Positions 51,816-60,745 are shown, counted from the stretch's first letter. The stretch: 64,000 nt of DNA from Candidatus Colwellbacteria bacterium CG10_big_fil_rev_8_21_14_0_10_41_28 (GCA_002773755.1 PFAG01000014.1:1-64000); one strand, 5' to 3'. Notes: a model not told the origin generated them from the letters alone. Numbers and translations: made by a program.

Positions 51816-53579
51816 ATGGGAATAAGAAACATAGCCATAATCGCCCACGTTGATCATGGGAAAACAACCATAACAGACGCTCTCATGCGCCAAACTGGTG
51901 CAACCTCTGGTGAGTCAGTCAGCATGGATAGTAATGCGCTTGAAAAAGAGCGTGGGATCACCATATATGCCAAAAATGCATCTATGTTCTATAAAGACAC
52001 AAAAATCAATATCGTTGACACTCCAGGGCACGCTGATTTTGGTTCTGAGGTTGAAAGAGTTCTCAGATCAATAGATTCAGTATTGTTAGTAGTTGATGCT
52101 AGTGAGGGACCAATGCCGCAAACTAAGTTTGTTCTAAAGAAATCTCTAGATATAGGGCTAAAACCACTTGTAGTTATTAATAAGATAGACAATCCCGCAG
52201 CAAGACCTGAAGAAGTTCACGAAGAGGTGCTCGAACTCTTTATGGATCTTGGTGCGAGCGATGATCAGCTTAATTTTGAGACCGTATACACAATTGGTAA
52301 AGATGGTATAGCTAAGAAAAAGCTTGATCAGGACTCTAAAGATATGACGCCTCTTCTTGATGCTATATTAGAAAATATCGAACCAGCTCCATCAGAATCG
52401 GGTAAAACCCTCTTAATGCAATCATTCAACCTAGATTATGATGACTATCTAGGTCGCCTTGCTATAGCTCGAATATACGAAGGAACCGTAAGAAGTAAGG
52501 ATCAGCTATTTATTAAAAGAATAGATGGATCTGTCCAAAAAGGTACTGTTACTAAAATATTCACCTTCGAAGGCTTCACTAGAAGAGAGGTTGATTCGGC
52601 TGCGGCAGGGGATATCGTGGTAATAGCAGGTTTCCCAGGTGTATATATTGGAGACACCATGACAACGGATGAATCCGCAGAGCTTCTCCCACACATTGCC
52701 GTTGATGAACCAACCATCTCCCTAGCCTTCATGGTTAACAACTCTCCTTTCTCGGGCAGAGAAGGAAAGTTCGTCACAACCTCTCAGATAAAAGAAAGAT
52801 TAGAAAAAGAGTTAGAAGTTAATGTTGGTATCAAAATAGATTTTTCTCAATCAGATCAATATACGGTATATGGTCGTGGAGAAATGCATATAGCCATTCT
52901 CCTTGAGAATATGCGTAGAGAAGGATATGAGCTTCAAGTCTCTCAACCGCACGTAATTCTAAAAGAAGAAGATGGAAAAACTCTTGAGCCATTTGAGGAG
53001 TTGATAGTAGATGTCCCCGAAGAACTCACAGGAACTGTAATTAAAAAGGTTTCTCAAAGAAAAGGTGTGCTAGCAGAAATAAAGAAGCTTCAAGTCGAAT
53101 CTAGACTAATATTTGAAATCCCAACCAGAGGTCTTTTAGGTTTCCGCTCAGAACTATTAATAGATACACGCGGTGAAGGAGTAGCCTCATCAAGAGTAAT
53201 GGGCTTCAAACCGCACGTGGGTGAAATCAACCGTCACGAAGTCGGTTCAATGGTATCGATGGCAACCGGCAAATCTTTGGGGTATTCGTTATTTAATCTT
53301 CAAAACAGAGGAATTTTATACATAGGACCAAACACAGAGGTCTATGAGGGTATGGTTATAGGAAATGTTAGTAAGGGAATAGATATGGCTGTTAATCCAA
53401 CCAAAGGAAAACAGTTAACCAACATGAGGGCTTCTGGAAGTGATGATGCATTAATCCTGACACCACCATTAAAGTTAACCCTAGAAAGAGGATTAGAGAT
53501 AATTGCAGACGATGAGCTCCTAGAAATAACTCCTCAGGCAATAAGATTGAGAAAAAAGGTACTAAAACAAAGGGTTTAG
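51816..53579 (+). CDS. typA: GTP-binding protein TypA/BipA
   Basis: 587 aa from ATG 51816 ([20 protein letters not shown]). G motifs [32 protein letters not shown]-terminal domain with [20 protein letters not shown]. Ribosome-binding GTPase for stress and 50S assembly. An in-frame ATG at 51783, 9 nt after TATAGT (51768-51773), would add 11 residues; the region between contains hairpin CATGC/GCATG and seven T's. The leaderless start cannot be excluded. Confidence 0.93.
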   Translation: MGIRNIAIIAHVDHGKTTITDALMRQTGATSGESVSMDSNALEKERGITIYAKNASMFYKDTKINIVDTPGHADFGSEVERVLRSIDSVLLVVDASEGPMPQTKFVLKKSLDIGLKPLVVINKIDNPAARPEEVHEEVLELFMDLGASDDQLNFETVYTIGKDGIAKKKLDQDSKDMTPLLDAILENIEPAPSESGKTLLMQSFNLDYDDYLGRLAIARIYEGTVRSKDQLFIKRIDGSVQKGTVTKIFTFEGFTRREVDSAAAGDIVVIAGFPGVYIGDTMTTDESAELLPHIAVDEPTISLAFMVNNSPFSGREGKFVTTSQIKERLEKELEVNVGIKIDFSQSDQYTVYGRGEMHIAILLENMRREGYELQVSQPHVILKEEDGKTLEPFEELIVDVPEELTGTVIKKVSQRKGVLAEIKKLQVESRLIFEIPTRGLLGFRSELLIDTRGEGVASSRVMGFKPHVGEINRHEVGSMVSMATGKSLGYSLFNLQNRGILYIGPNTEVYEGMVIGNVSKGIDMAVNPTKGKQLTNMRASGSDDALILTPPLKLTLERGLEIIADDELLEITPQAIRLRKKVLKQRV

Positions 53580-53585
53580 AAACCC

Positions 53586-53613
53586 TTGACATATATATAG
53601 CAGTTGCTATAAT
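53586..53613 (+). promoter_or_regulatory. Promoter of sRNA cassette, copy 1
   Basis: TTGACA (53586-53591), 16-nt spacer, TATAAT (53608-53613): perfect consensus hexamers, beginning 6 nt after the typA stop. Confidence 0.9.
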
Positions 53614-53619
53614 ACACTC

Positions 53620-53682
53620 GTTCATTAAAGACTCCGGTCTTTGATGGACATATGAAGAAATCGCCTCCGGGCGATTTTTTCA
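53620..53682 (+). ncRNA. Duplicated two-hairpin sRNA, copy 1
   Basis: Predicted ~60-nt transcript. Hairpin 1: TTCATTAAAGAC (53621-53632), tetraloop TCCG, GTCTTTGATGGA (53637-53648), 12 bp including T.G pairs. Linker of 9 nt. Hairpin 2: AAATCGCC (53658-53665), tetraloop TCCG, GGCGATTT (53670-53677), then T-run (terminator). The only possible reading frame is ATGGACATATGA (three codons). A near-identical copy lies at 55382. Function unknown; both hairpins carrying TCCG loops may indicate a protein- or RNA-binding site. Confidence 0.8.
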
Positions 53683-53701
53683 CGTCTATAGATCTCAGTT
53701 T

Positions 53702-54598
53702 CTAATCGAAGATACTAATTAGGTATTCATCTATACCCCTTTGGCTCATATCATAAAACCCGATCCCTTGTTTGTGTAATTCCTTAGCAAGCTCTACTCC
53801 GACAAACCTCCAATGCCAGGGTTCGAATATGTAATAGCTGTTGTCCTCTGAGTAGGATAGGACAAAGCCGTATTTATAAGCATTCTCTTGTAGCCATTGG
53901 TAGGCTTCTGTATCTCCAAATCCATTTAGACCTCCTCCCAAATTCTTAGTTGTGAAATCAATAGTTGTTCCAAGTTGGTGCTCTGAATATCCCTGATCAG
54001 CAGAGAAGGCATTGGCGCCACTGCCATATGTAATTGAGTAACCCGACTTAAGTGCTCCTTGAGTGCCATATGATCTATATGCAGAAACTATCCACAAAGT
54101 AACCCCATCGTCAGCAGCATCTTTTATCACATCCTCTAAATAGGGAAGCACCTTAGCATGAACCTCTTTGGGCTTACTTTCATCATATAAATAGGTGAGG
54201 GGAATATTATCTAAATCTTCTGGTACGTAATGTTCATTCAAGAAATAAATCTTAGAATATTTCTGAAGAAGTTCTTCGTCTGTTTTGCTAAGCTTATCTA
54301 ATATAAAAACTTGACCTGCGATATCTTCGAACTGGTTCCTAAGTTGGCCAACATATTCCTCCTTATCATTCAACTCTGCAGAAAGGTTTTCTTTCTCTTC
54401 TTTGGTTGTCTCTAGATTCTCAGTAGTTATACCAAGTTCGTCCTCTAGTTTAGCAACCCTGCTTCTTAAAGAGTCATTTTGAGTATCTAAATCAACATAT
54501 TGGTAATATCCAAAACCAATAAAACCAAGCAATATGACTATCACTCCAATTAAGATTCCCATAGGAATAAACCTCTTTAGATTCTTAATATCTTTCAT
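53702..54598 (-). CDS. D-alanyl-D-alanine carboxypeptidase, VanY/M15B family
   Basis: 298 aa from ATG 54598; -10 TGATAGAAT (minus, 54611-54606) ends 7 nt before it. N-terminal TM helix (GILIGVIVILLGFIGFGYYQ), coiled coil (residues ~45-95), then the peptidase domain: VSAYRSYGTQGALKSG, zinc ligands in YSEHQLGTTIDFTTK (H, D) and EPWHWRFVG (H). Trims the terminal D-Ala of peptidoglycan stems. Divergent from the cupin gene. Confidence 0.9.
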   Translation of the reverse strand: MKDIKNLKRFIPMGILIGVIVILLGFIGFGYYQYVDLDTQNDSLRSRVAKLEDELGITTENLETTKEEKENLSAELNDKEEYVGQLRNQFEDIAGQVFILDKLSKTDEELLQKYSKIYFLNEHYVPEDLDNIPLTYLYDESKPKEVHAKVLPYLEDVIKDAADDGVTLWIVSAYRSYGTQGALKSGYSITYGSGANAFSADQGYSEHQLGTTIDFTTKNLGGGLNGFGDTEAYQWLQENAYKYGFVLSYSEDNSYYIFEPWHWRFVGVELAKELHKQGIGFYDMSQRGIDEYLISIFD

Positions 54599-54674
54599 CA
54601 ACCAAATTCTATCACAAACAGTTGTATAGATAATATTTTGTATAAGAACACGCACTCCCTTATAATAAAGACAG

Positions 54675-55064
54675 ATGAAGGGATATATAGACAATATAGA
54701 AAAAGTCACTAAGGAAAATAACGCGTATAGAAAAGTTCTATATACGGGTAGATACAGTCAGCTAGTTGTAATGAGTCTTAAGCCAGGAGAAGAAATTGGT
54801 AATGAGGTTCATGGCCTAGACCAATTTATACGAATAGAGCAGGGGACTGCTAAAGTAATTTTTAACAATAAAGATGAGCATGAAGTATCGGATGACTGGG
54901 CGATAGTTATTCCAGCCACAACCTGGCATAACGTAATTAATATTGGTGATAATGATTTAAAGCTCTATTCAATCTACTCACCCCCAGAGCATAAAGAAGG
55001 GACTGTTCACGAGAACAAAGAAGATGAACAAGAGGAGCACTTCGACGGAGAAACTACAGAATAG
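54675..55064 (+). CDS. Cupin-domain protein
   Basis: 129 aa. Single cupin barrel: motif 1 GEEIGNEVHGLDQFIRIEQG and motif 2 PATTWHNVINIG, which keep His/Glu metal ligands. Acidic tail (ENKEDEQEEHFDGETTE). Possibly a metal-dependent sugar or small-molecule enzyme, or a binding protein; no specific role can be read. -10 TATAAT (54661-54666) ends 8 nt before ATG. Confidence 0.85.
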   Translation: MKGYIDNIEKVTKENNAYRKVLYTGRYSQLVVMSLKPGEEIGNEVHGLDQFIRIEQGTAKVIFNNKDEHEVSDDWAIVIPATTWHNVINIGDNDLKLYSIYSPPEHKEGTVHENKEDEQEEHFDGETTE

Positions 55065-55069
55065 CTAAA

Positions 55070-55351
55070 ATGATGAAATTCTTATGGGTTTTAGTTGGAT
55101 CGCTAATGCTCATCGTCATGGGCCTATATCTCATGCCCTCAAAAACATCCGCTCCAGTAACTCCATATATGGACTTTGATTTTGGAAGTAAGATTGTATA
55201 TACAACCGATCTCCAAACACCAAAAGAAGCTCTTATAGAACATTGCGACTTGAGAGGAGGAGTATTTAATGAGTGTGGCAGTATATGTGAGCCGGATGTA
55301 TTTACTTGCGCCTCAGTATGCGCCTATACATGCGAGGGAATAGGGGGTTGA
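55070..55351 (+). CDS. Small Cys-rich exported/membrane-anchored protein
   Basis: 93 aa. N-terminal hydrophobic segment (FLWVLVGSLMLIVMGLYLM), then about 70 residues outside. The last 35 carry six Cys (HCDLRGGVFNECGSICEPD, FTCASVCAYTCEG), likely disulfides. 5 nt after the cupin gene, so same transcript. Not recognised, but similar Cys-rich tails occur in CPR secreted proteins. Two thioredoxin-like proteins that could handle its disulfides are at 55801 and 61195. Its stop TGA is inside the -35 of the following sRNA. Confidence 0.7.
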   Translation: MMKFLWVLVGSLMLIVMGLYLMPSKTSAPVTPYMDFDFGSKIVYTTDLQTPKEALIEHCDLRGGVFNECGSICEPDVFTCASVCAYTCEGIGG

Positions 55352-55375
55352 CATATATATAATAATTGCTATAAT
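55348..55375 (+). promoter_or_regulatory. Promoter of sRNA cassette, copy 2
   Basis: TTGACA (55348-55353), 16-nt spacer, TATAAT (55370-55375), the same hexamers and spacing as copy 1; the spacer differs at two positions. Confidence 0.9.
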
Positions 55376-55381
55376 ATACTC

Positions 55382-55443
55382 GTTCATTAAAGACTCCGGT
55401 TTTTGATGGACATATGAAGAAATCGCCTCCGGGCGATTTTTTC
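55382..55443 (+). ncRNA. Duplicated two-hairpin sRNA, copy 2
   Basis: Same design as copy 1: TTCATTAAAGAC (55383-55394), TCCG, GTTTTTGATGGA (55399-55410); terminator hairpin AAATCGCC/GGCGATTT (55420-55427 with 55432-55439) plus T-run. The single difference in the RNA, C to T in the hairpin 1 3' arm, turns a G-C pair into G.T and keeps the stem. Identity continues about 12 nt past the terminator (CACGTCTATAGAT). Confidence 0.8.
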
Positions 55444-55483
55444 ACGTCTATAGATTTATAAAACACATAGCCAAACGTGATTC

Positions 55484-55517
55484 AGCCCTGCTAATAGATT
55501 TCTCTAGAAGCAGGGCT
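55484..55517 (-). terminator. Hairpin downstream of the 36-aa mini-gene
   Basis: A perfect 9-bp inverted repeat AGCCCTGCT/AGCAGGGCT (55484-55492 with 55509-55517), 16-nt loop. No strong T-run on either strand, so termination is only probable. Confidence 0.5.
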
Positions 55518-55544
55518 GTTAGGTTGATGGCTCATTCTCTTTGG

Positions 55545-55655
55545 TCACCTGCTACTGATCCTCTCGTAGAGGTATGCGATGGCAACTACTGCCAAGAGCA
55601 GAGTCAGCCCAGTCGCATACGAGGCCGGTGGTCTGGTCGCCAGAGTGAAGAACAT
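55545..55655 (-). CDS. Small membrane mini-protein (36 aa)
   Basis: ATG with the SD GGAGGA (55666-55661) at 5-nt spacing. Mostly hydrophobic (YATGLTLLLAVVAIAYLY, one TM helix) with basic ends (TRPP near the N-terminus, ERISSR at the C-terminus). Own promoter on the minus strand, hairpin in the leader (ATGGGG/CCCCAT), hairpin after the stop. GC-rich codons. Same layout as the 43-aa gene at 45155 but no sequence similarity seen. No family recognised. Confidence 0.55.
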   Translation of the reverse strand: MFFTLATRPPASYATGLTLLLAVVAIAYLYERISSR

Positions 55656-55709
55656 CAGACTCCTCCGATTGTACTGGACATGGGGCTTCCTACTCCCCAT
55701 CTTAATTTG

Positions 55710-55738
55710 AAAATACAATTAATTAATACGTTAGTCAA
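55710..55738 (-). promoter_or_regulatory. Promoter of the 36-aa mini-gene
   Basis: On the minus strand TTGACT (55738-55733), 17-nt spacer, TATTTT (55715-55710). The leader of about 45 nt contains an ATGGGG/CCCCAT hairpin. A plus-strand TATAAT at 55756-55761 probably serves the thioredoxin gene divergently. Confidence 0.6.
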
Positions 55739-55800
55739 AAAGAAAAAGTGGATGATATAATTTTCATATGGATGAAGTAGATTTTAAGAATAAGAAATAG

Positions 55801-56913
55801 ATGGATAGAAAGGACTTAATTCAAATAGCAGTAATAGTTGGTGTAGCCATACTAGTTACAGTAGGTGTGGTTTCGTTCGTAGCTCTTAGTCAAAAAGAAT
55901 CAACACCAATCAATCCTATTAATATTGGCTCGCAATCGAAAGCTGACCTATACACCCCAGCGATAGATATATCTTCACCGGATGGATTCATTAATACTGA
56001 TCCAATTAACATAAGTGATCTAGTAGCCGACAGCAAAGTTGTTCTACTCGATATATGGACATACTCCTGCATCAACTGCCAGAGAACTCTTCCATATCTT
56101 AATGCTTGGCATGAAGAATATGCTGATGACGGATTGGTAATAATAGGTCTTCACACACCTGAATTTGAATTTGAAAAAGATATAGCGAATGTTAGAAGGG
56201 CTGTAGAAAAATATGGTATAGAATATCCAGTTGTCCTAGACAACGACTATTCAACATGGAATGCATATGGAAATAGATATTGGCCACGTAAATATCTAAT
56301 CGATATAGATGGATACGTTGTATATGATCACATAGGAGAAGGGGGTTACGAAGAAACAGAAAAGGCCATCCAAGCTGCTCTAGCAGAAAGAGCCAAGAGA
56401 TTAGGAGAGGAACTGGATGAAATGAGTGGAGCTAAGGTAGAAAATGCAGAAACAGTTGATCCAAGAACAGTTAAGACTCCAGAAACATATATTGGATACT
56501 TAAGAGTAAGTAACATGGCTAATCTTCCATCAGAAGAGTGCTTTGATTCAAGCTGTCAGCTCGATGCTCCAGATAGACTATCTCTCAATGATTTTGCTCT
56601 GGATGGTGTTTGGAAAATAGGTTCGGAGGGAGCAACCCTAGAAAGCACTACGGGTTCAATATTTATTAAGTTCTCGGCCAATAAGGCAAATCTAGTACTA
56701 ACATCAGAAACATCTGTTCTGGGCCAAATCTATTTAGATGGAGAATTAGTGGGCGAAGCTAGTAGTGGTTCAGACGTAGTGTCTGGAACAATTAAGGTAA
56801 TGGATAATGATCTATATAATCTCATAGACCTAAGAGGGGAGCCTGGAGAACATCTTCTTGAGATCAGATTTCTTGAACCTGGAGTCTCAGCCTTTGCCTT
56901 TACTTTCGGATAA
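55801..56913 (+). CDS. Thioredoxin-like protein with DipZ-type C-terminal domain
   Basis: 370 aa. N-terminal membrane helix (IAVIVGVAILVTVGVVSFVA), TlpA-like thioredoxin domain (residues ~60-195) with active site YSCINCQRTLPYL (CxxC) and WPRKYLIDIDGYVVY (cis-Pro region). A beta-sandwich C-terminal domain as in DipZ (from ETYIGYLRVSN) follows. Likely extracytoplasmic disulfide reductase. Upstream, ATG 55768 opens a 10-codon in-frame ORF ending TAG directly before ATG 55801. Confidence 0.85.
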   Translation: MDRKDLIQIAVIVGVAILVTVGVVSFVALSQKESTPINPINIGSQSKADLYTPAIDISSPDGFINTDPINISDLVADSKVVLLDIWTYSCINCQRTLPYLNAWHEEYADDGLVIIGLHTPEFEFEKDIANVRRAVEKYGIEYPVVLDNDYSTWNAYGNRYWPRKYLIDIDGYVVYDHIGEGGYEETEKAIQAALAERAKRLGEELDEMSGAKVENAETVDPRTVKTPETYIGYLRVSNMANLPSEECFDSSCQLDAPDRLSLNDFALDGVWKIGSEGATLESTTGSIFIKFSANKANLVLTSETSVLGQIYLDGELVGEASSGSDVVSGTIKVMDNDLYNLIDLRGEPGEHLLEIRFLEPGVSAFAFTFG

Positions 56914-56915
56914 AG

Positions 56916-57761
56916 CTAGTTTAGAGAAATAGGTTTTTTCCCTTCAACTTGTATCTCTTCTAATACGAGCTTGATACCGTCTTTCTTGGCATCTAATATT
57001 TTTGTTCTCTTGCCATCCATAAATGTATAAACTCCTGGCTCAGGATTTAGTGCCCTTATTTTCCTTAATATGCTTTCAGTCAACCTGTCATCTCCTATAA
57101 GAGCATTCTCTAAATCTTTCTCTTTAATAAAGGCATCATCTGTTTTAAAAAAACCAGAATACGTTGCTTCTGTGTGGTTTTGACTAACTGGATGCAAGGA
57201 ACCATCTATATATTTAGGTATCTCTTCTAGACAAAGCTCTATGGCTACATCGATTATCTTATCCGTAAGTTTTTTTAAATTATCTTTGCCTATAAGCACC
57301 TTTTTGGAGGCAATAATTGGACCGTTATCCATCTTTTCGTCTAGAAGATAAAGGGTAACTCCAGTATGAGCTTTCCCATCCAGTATAGCTGTTCTAATAG
57401 GGGATGGGCCTCTCAGCTCAGGTAAGAGTGATGGGTGAATCCCAATAATACCCTTGGGGAAGATATCAATAACCTCTTTTGGGATTATCTTGTTATAGGC
57501 TAGAACTAATCCAAACTCATAATCTCCAAATTCTTCTTTCGCTAAGCTCGATAATTCTTTCTTATCTTTTGGTTGATAGACCTTTGTGTCAAACTTATTG
57601 TCGAGAATGAACTTCTTAGTAGACGGAGGAGCAATAACTCTATCTCTACCAACTGGCCTATCTGGATTACAAACCAAAGCCCCAGGAACTATATCTTTTT
57701 CAACAAGTCCTCTTAAAACAGCACTGGCTATATCGGGGGTTCCAAAGAATACGAATTTCAT
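56916..57761 (-). CDS. fmt: Methionyl-tRNA formyltransferase
   Basis: 281 aa. FGTPDIASAVLRGLVE near the start; catalytic region IIGIHPSLLPELRGPSPIRT (the formyl-donor site with N replaced around the LAYNKIIP strand as in the family); C-terminal OB-like domain. Formylates initiator Met-tRNA. 1 nt downstream of def, the usual fmt/def pairing. Shorter than the ~310-aa norm. Confidence 0.93.
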   Translation of the reverse strand: MKFVFFGTPDIASAVLRGLVEKDIVPGALVCNPDRPVGRDRVIAPPSTKKFILDNKFDTKVYQPKDKKELSSLAKEEFGDYEFGLVLAYNKIIPKEVIDIFPKGIIGIHPSLLPELRGPSPIRTAILDGKAHTGVTLYLLDEKMDNGPIIASKKVLIGKDNLKKLTDKIIDVAIELCLEEIPKYIDGSLHPVSQNHTEATYSGFFKTDDAFIKEKDLENALIGDDRLTESILRKIRALNPEPGVYTFMDGKRTKILDAKKDGIKLVLEEIQVEGKKPISLN

Positions 57762-57762
57762 T

Positions 57763-58248
57763 TTAAGAATTATGTAGTTCAGCTCCCTTAGCTAGTCTGT
57801 CTATAAACAGATGTCCATTGAGATGGTCAACCTCATGCTGAAAGATAACAGCCAGCATTCCCCAAGCCTTCACCTTAACTTGTTTTCCACTCTTATTTTG
57901 AGCAATCAAAGTTATTTTGGCTAATCTCTCTGTTAATCCAAAATTTCCAGGGATACTAAGACAACCTTCTGCTGTTTCTTCAACCTCATCGCTAGAAGAT
58001 TTCTCTATCTTGGGATTAAAAAACACATAGAACTTTCCCTCCCATTGGGCTACAAAAACACTAGCGTCTAACCCGACCTGGTTTGCGGCAAGGCCAATAC
58101 CATCTGCATCATTCATCGTCTTTCTCATCTGTTTTATCAGATCATCTATCTCTTTCTTGGATAGACTATCAAAATCAAAAGGTTTAACCTTCTTTCTTAA
58201 AAACTTTTCTTCTTCTTTATTTTTTACCTTTAGAATCTTCTTCATCAC
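57763..58248 (-). CDS. def: Peptide deformylase
   Basis: 161 aa. Three PDF motifs: GIGLAANQVG, EGCLSIPG (metal Cys) and FQHEVDHLNG (HExxH). Removes the formyl group before Map acts. Starts 32 nt inside the end of the upstream gene. The metal site is intact. Confidence 0.95.
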   Translation of the reverse strand: MMKKILKVKNKEEEKFLRKKVKPFDFDSLSKKEIDDLIKQMRKTMNDADGIGLAANQVGLDASVFVAQWEGKFYVFFNPKIEKSSSDEVEETAEGCLSIPGNFGLTERLAKITLIAQNKSGKQVKVKAWGMLAVIFQHEVDHLNGHLFIDRLAKGAELHNS

Positions 58249-58504
58249 TGTATAGAACCTTCATAAAGTATGCTCCTTTATTTTCTACATTCTCTCTTTC
58301 GGCTATCGATTTAGCTAGTCTAAGCAGTTTATCTTTTGAATACTCTTTGGCAAGTTTCATATATAAAGATTTATGAGAGTCGTCTTGGAGTATCTCGGCA
58401 AGCTCAAGGCCTACCAACTGATGCTCTGAATAAACCTTAGAATCTTTAGAGCGTTTCTTAAGTTCTGCTATGTAATCTGGGACTGCATTCATATCAATTG
58501 CCAT
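58217..58504 (-). CDS. Conserved-looking helical protein upstream of def (95 aa)
   Basis: Soluble, helical and charged (DYIAELKKRSKDSKVYSEHQ, MKLAKEYSKDKLLRLAKSIA), with the tail EEDSKGKK. No domain recognised. Position as first gene of the def-fmt operon and its A/T-rich codons mark it as a resident gene rather than one of the GC-rich mini-genes. Confidence 0.65.
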   Translation of the reverse strand: MAIDMNAVPDYIAELKKRSKDSKVYSEHQLVGLELAEILQDDSHKSLYMKLAKEYSKDKLLRLAKSIAERENVENKGAYFMKVLYSDEEDSKGKK

Positions 58505-58539
58505 TATATCAGATGACGTTTACAATTTAGCAGTAATAG

Positions 58540-59787
58540 ATGCTTGATAGAAAAGATCATAAGAATATCAAAAACGCTTTTTTTGTTTCAGCCATTATAG
58601 TTTCTCTAATCTTGAGTTGGAGTGGCTTCTACTTTCTCGGTTTAAATACTGGCCTGCAAGAGCCCAAGAATATAAGAATAAACAACGTCTCTGACACAAA
58701 TCCAGAGGCCAATGTCGGCTCTGTTAGCTTTAACACATTCTGGGAAGCTTGGGATAGATTAAAGAGTACCCATCCCGATGCAAATGAGATTGAAGATATA
58801 GATCTTCTATATGGAGCTATTAGCGGATTAGCTGGGACTTTTAATGATCCAAACACTGTCTATTTCAACCCAGGGGACTCGCAAAAGTTCAATGAGGATA
58901 TAAATGGATCTTTTAGTGGAATAGGCGCTGAAATTGGAATGAGAGACGATGTGCTGACGGTTATAGCCCCTCTTAAAAATAGTCCCGCAGAGAGAGCAGG
59001 CCTTAGGGCAGGAGATGTAATCGCTGAAATAGATGAAAAGGATACATCAGATATGACTGTAGACGATGCGGTTAAATACATCAGGGGTCCATTCGGCACA
59101 AAAGTTGTTTTGAAGATATTCAGAGAAGGAGAACCTGATCCAATTGATATAACAATCACCAGGGATACTATAAATATCCCAACCATAGAAACTCAAATTC
59201 TTGAAGGAGACATTCTTTATATACAACTATATAACTTCACAAGTTCATCTCCGCAGCTATTCAGACAGGCACTTCTCGCAAACTCTCTAACTAATTCAAA
59301 GGGTTTGATATTAGACTTCAGGAACAATCCAGGAGGATTTCTTTCAGCAGCCGTTAATATATCCGGTTGGTTTATAGAAAAAGGAGAAACCGTTGTTTCA
59401 GAGAAGTTCGGCTCAGGAAGCGAAAGGATCTTAACCTCATATGGGAATGCTGCGCTTAAAGAGTTTCCTGTCGTTGTTTTAGTTAACGAAGGATCTGCTT
59501 CTGCATCAGAAATTGTTGCGGGAGCTCTTCAGACACAAAATGGCACTAAACTAATTGGTCAAACCACCTTTGGAAAAGGAACTGTTCAAGAGCTTCAGGA
59601 CTTGAGTGATGGCTCTACGCTCAAAATAACCGTTGCCAACTGGCTTCTTCCAGATGGAACCCTAATTGAGAAGAATGGTATCAAGCCCGACTATGAAGTT
59701 GAAATAACAGAAGAAGACTTTTTGGATGGAAAAGATCCTCAGCTAGAAAAAGCGATAGAGGTATTAAGAGAAGAGATAAACAAATGA
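58540..59787 (+). CDS. C-terminal processing peptidase (S41, CtpA-like)
   Basis: 415 aa. N-terminal membrane helix (AIIVSLILSWSGFYFLGL), PDZ domain (ENSPAERAGLRAGDVIAEID-like region, residues ~140-220), then the S41 core with nucleophile Ser in VNEGSASASEIVAGAL and general-base Lys in TTFGKGTVQEL. Degrades or matures exported proteins. Overlaps rplI by 4 nt. Confidence 0.94.
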   Translation: MLDRKDHKNIKNAFFVSAIIVSLILSWSGFYFLGLNTGLQEPKNIRINNVSDTNPEANVGSVSFNTFWEAWDRLKSTHPDANEIEDIDLLYGAISGLAGTFNDPNTVYFNPGDSQKFNEDINGSFSGIGAEIGMRDDVLTVIAPLKNSPAERAGLRAGDVIAEIDEKDTSDMTVDDAVKYIRGPFGTKVVLKIFREGEPDPIDITITRDTINIPTIETQILEGDILYIQLYNFTSSSPQLFRQALLANSLTNSKGLILDFRNNPGGFLSAAVNISGWFIEKGETVVSEKFGSGSERILTSYGNAALKEFPVVVLVNEGSASASEIVAGALQTQNGTKLIGQTTFGKGTVQELQDLSDGSTLKITVANWLLPDGTLIEKNGIKPDYEVEITEEDFLDGKDPQLEKAIEVLREEINK

Positions 59788-60236
59788 AAGTAGTCTTACT
59801 CGAAAATATAAAACACCTAGGTCAGAAGAATGAGATTAAAGATGTCTCCATCGGTTATGCTAGAAACTTCTTAATCAAAAGGGGACTAGCCAAACCAGCT
59901 GACAAATCTGCAATCAATGAAGTTGAGGAAATCAATAAGACTTCGTCTGAACAAAAAGAAGTTGTAAAAGGAGCCCTGAAAACTCTCCAAGATGAGACCA
60001 AAGAAAATCCAATAAAGATTTCTGTTAAGGCTGGTAAAAGGGGAGAGGTCTTTGGCTCAGTCAAAGATGTGGATATATTGAATACCATATACAAAAAATT
60101 CCCAAAGATAAAAGCTGAAAAGATTAAAGTAGATATGAATAAACCCCTAAAAGAGCTAGGGGTTCATGAAATTCAACTTATGAGTGGGGGGAAGACCCTA
60201 TCAACCGTTAAGATTGAAATAGTCCCCGAGGCTTAA
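59784..60236 (+). CDS. rplI: 50S ribosomal protein L9
   Basis: 150 aa, standard length. [36 protein letters not shown], long helix, then C-terminal domain ([12 protein letters not shown]). Some CPR lineages lack L9, so its presence is informative. Convergent with rpmA: the two stop codons overlap within CTTAAG and no terminator hairpin separates them. Confidence 0.95.
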   Translation: MKVVLLENIKHLGQKNEIKDVSIGYARNFLIKRGLAKPADKSAINEVEEINKTSSEQKEVVKGALKTLQDETKENPIKISVKAGKRGEVFGSVKDVDILNTIYKKFPKIKAEKIKVDMNKPLKELGVHEIQLMSGGKTLSTVKIEIVPEA

Positions 60237-60511
60237 GCAGCTAGCACCTCTACCATCTTGGCGGTACGTTTCTTACCGTCAAACTTAGTCTTGGTCTTAT
60301 TTTTAAAATTAACCACGCCATCAACAGCGGCGTATAAAGTGTCATCGCTACCCTTATTAACATTCTGACCTGGTAGGTACTTTGTTCCTCTTTGTCTAAC
60401 GATGATTTCACCAGCACCAACTTTTTGACCATCAAAAAGTTTAACGCCTAAACGTTTTGAAGCTGATTCTCTTAAGTTTTTTGCTGATCCTCCTGCCTTT
60501 GTATGTGCCAT
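60233..60511 (-). CDS. rpmA: 50S ribosomal protein L27
   Basis: 92 aa. [40 protein letters not shown]. The N-terminus begins MAHTKAGG directly, without the Firmicute-type cleaved leader. Its N-terminal tail reaches the peptidyl-transferase centre. Confidence 0.96.
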   Translation of the reverse strand: MAHTKAGGSAKNLRESASKRLGVKLFDGQKVGAGEIIVRQRGTKYLPGQNVNKGSDDTLYAAVDGVVNFKNKTKTKFDGKKRTAKMVEVLAA

Positions 60512-60577
60512 AATTCAATACTTCTTATCGGGAAAAGTATGTATTAAAATATACTTAATGTCAATTTAGATCTACAG

Positions 60578-60706
60578 ATGAAACCCAAACTAAAAATAGC
60601 CATATTTATAGTGCTCACAACTCTTTTATCCTTTGCTATTGGATATATCTTGGGCAACGAAGATAGTAGGGCGCCTATTCTAATAGATGTAGAAAAAACA
60701 GAATAA
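60578..60706 (+). CDS. Small single-TM protein (42 aa)
   Basis: ATG 60578 to TAA 60706. N-terminal basic patch (MKPKLK), one TM helix (IAIFIVLTTLLSFAIGYILG), then a short polar outside tail. A -10-like TATACT lies at 60550-60555. A/T-rich codons like resident genes and no SD, unlike the adjacent orphan gene. Divergent from rpmA. Plausible but unverified gene. Confidence 0.5.
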   Translation: MKPKLKIAIFIVLTTLLSFAIGYILGNEDSRAPILIDVEKTE

Positions 60707-60745
60707 AACCCTTATCATATTCACGGCACATCAAGAGGAGGAACT

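Noticed and set aside
55524..55760. 78-codon plus-strand frame
   Set aside because: Antisense to the SD-led 36-aa gene; no SD and continues through divergent promoters.
55798..55800. Recoded amber codon
   Set aside because: A single in-frame TAG between two ATGs is better explained as a short upstream ORF; no evidence of read-through elements.
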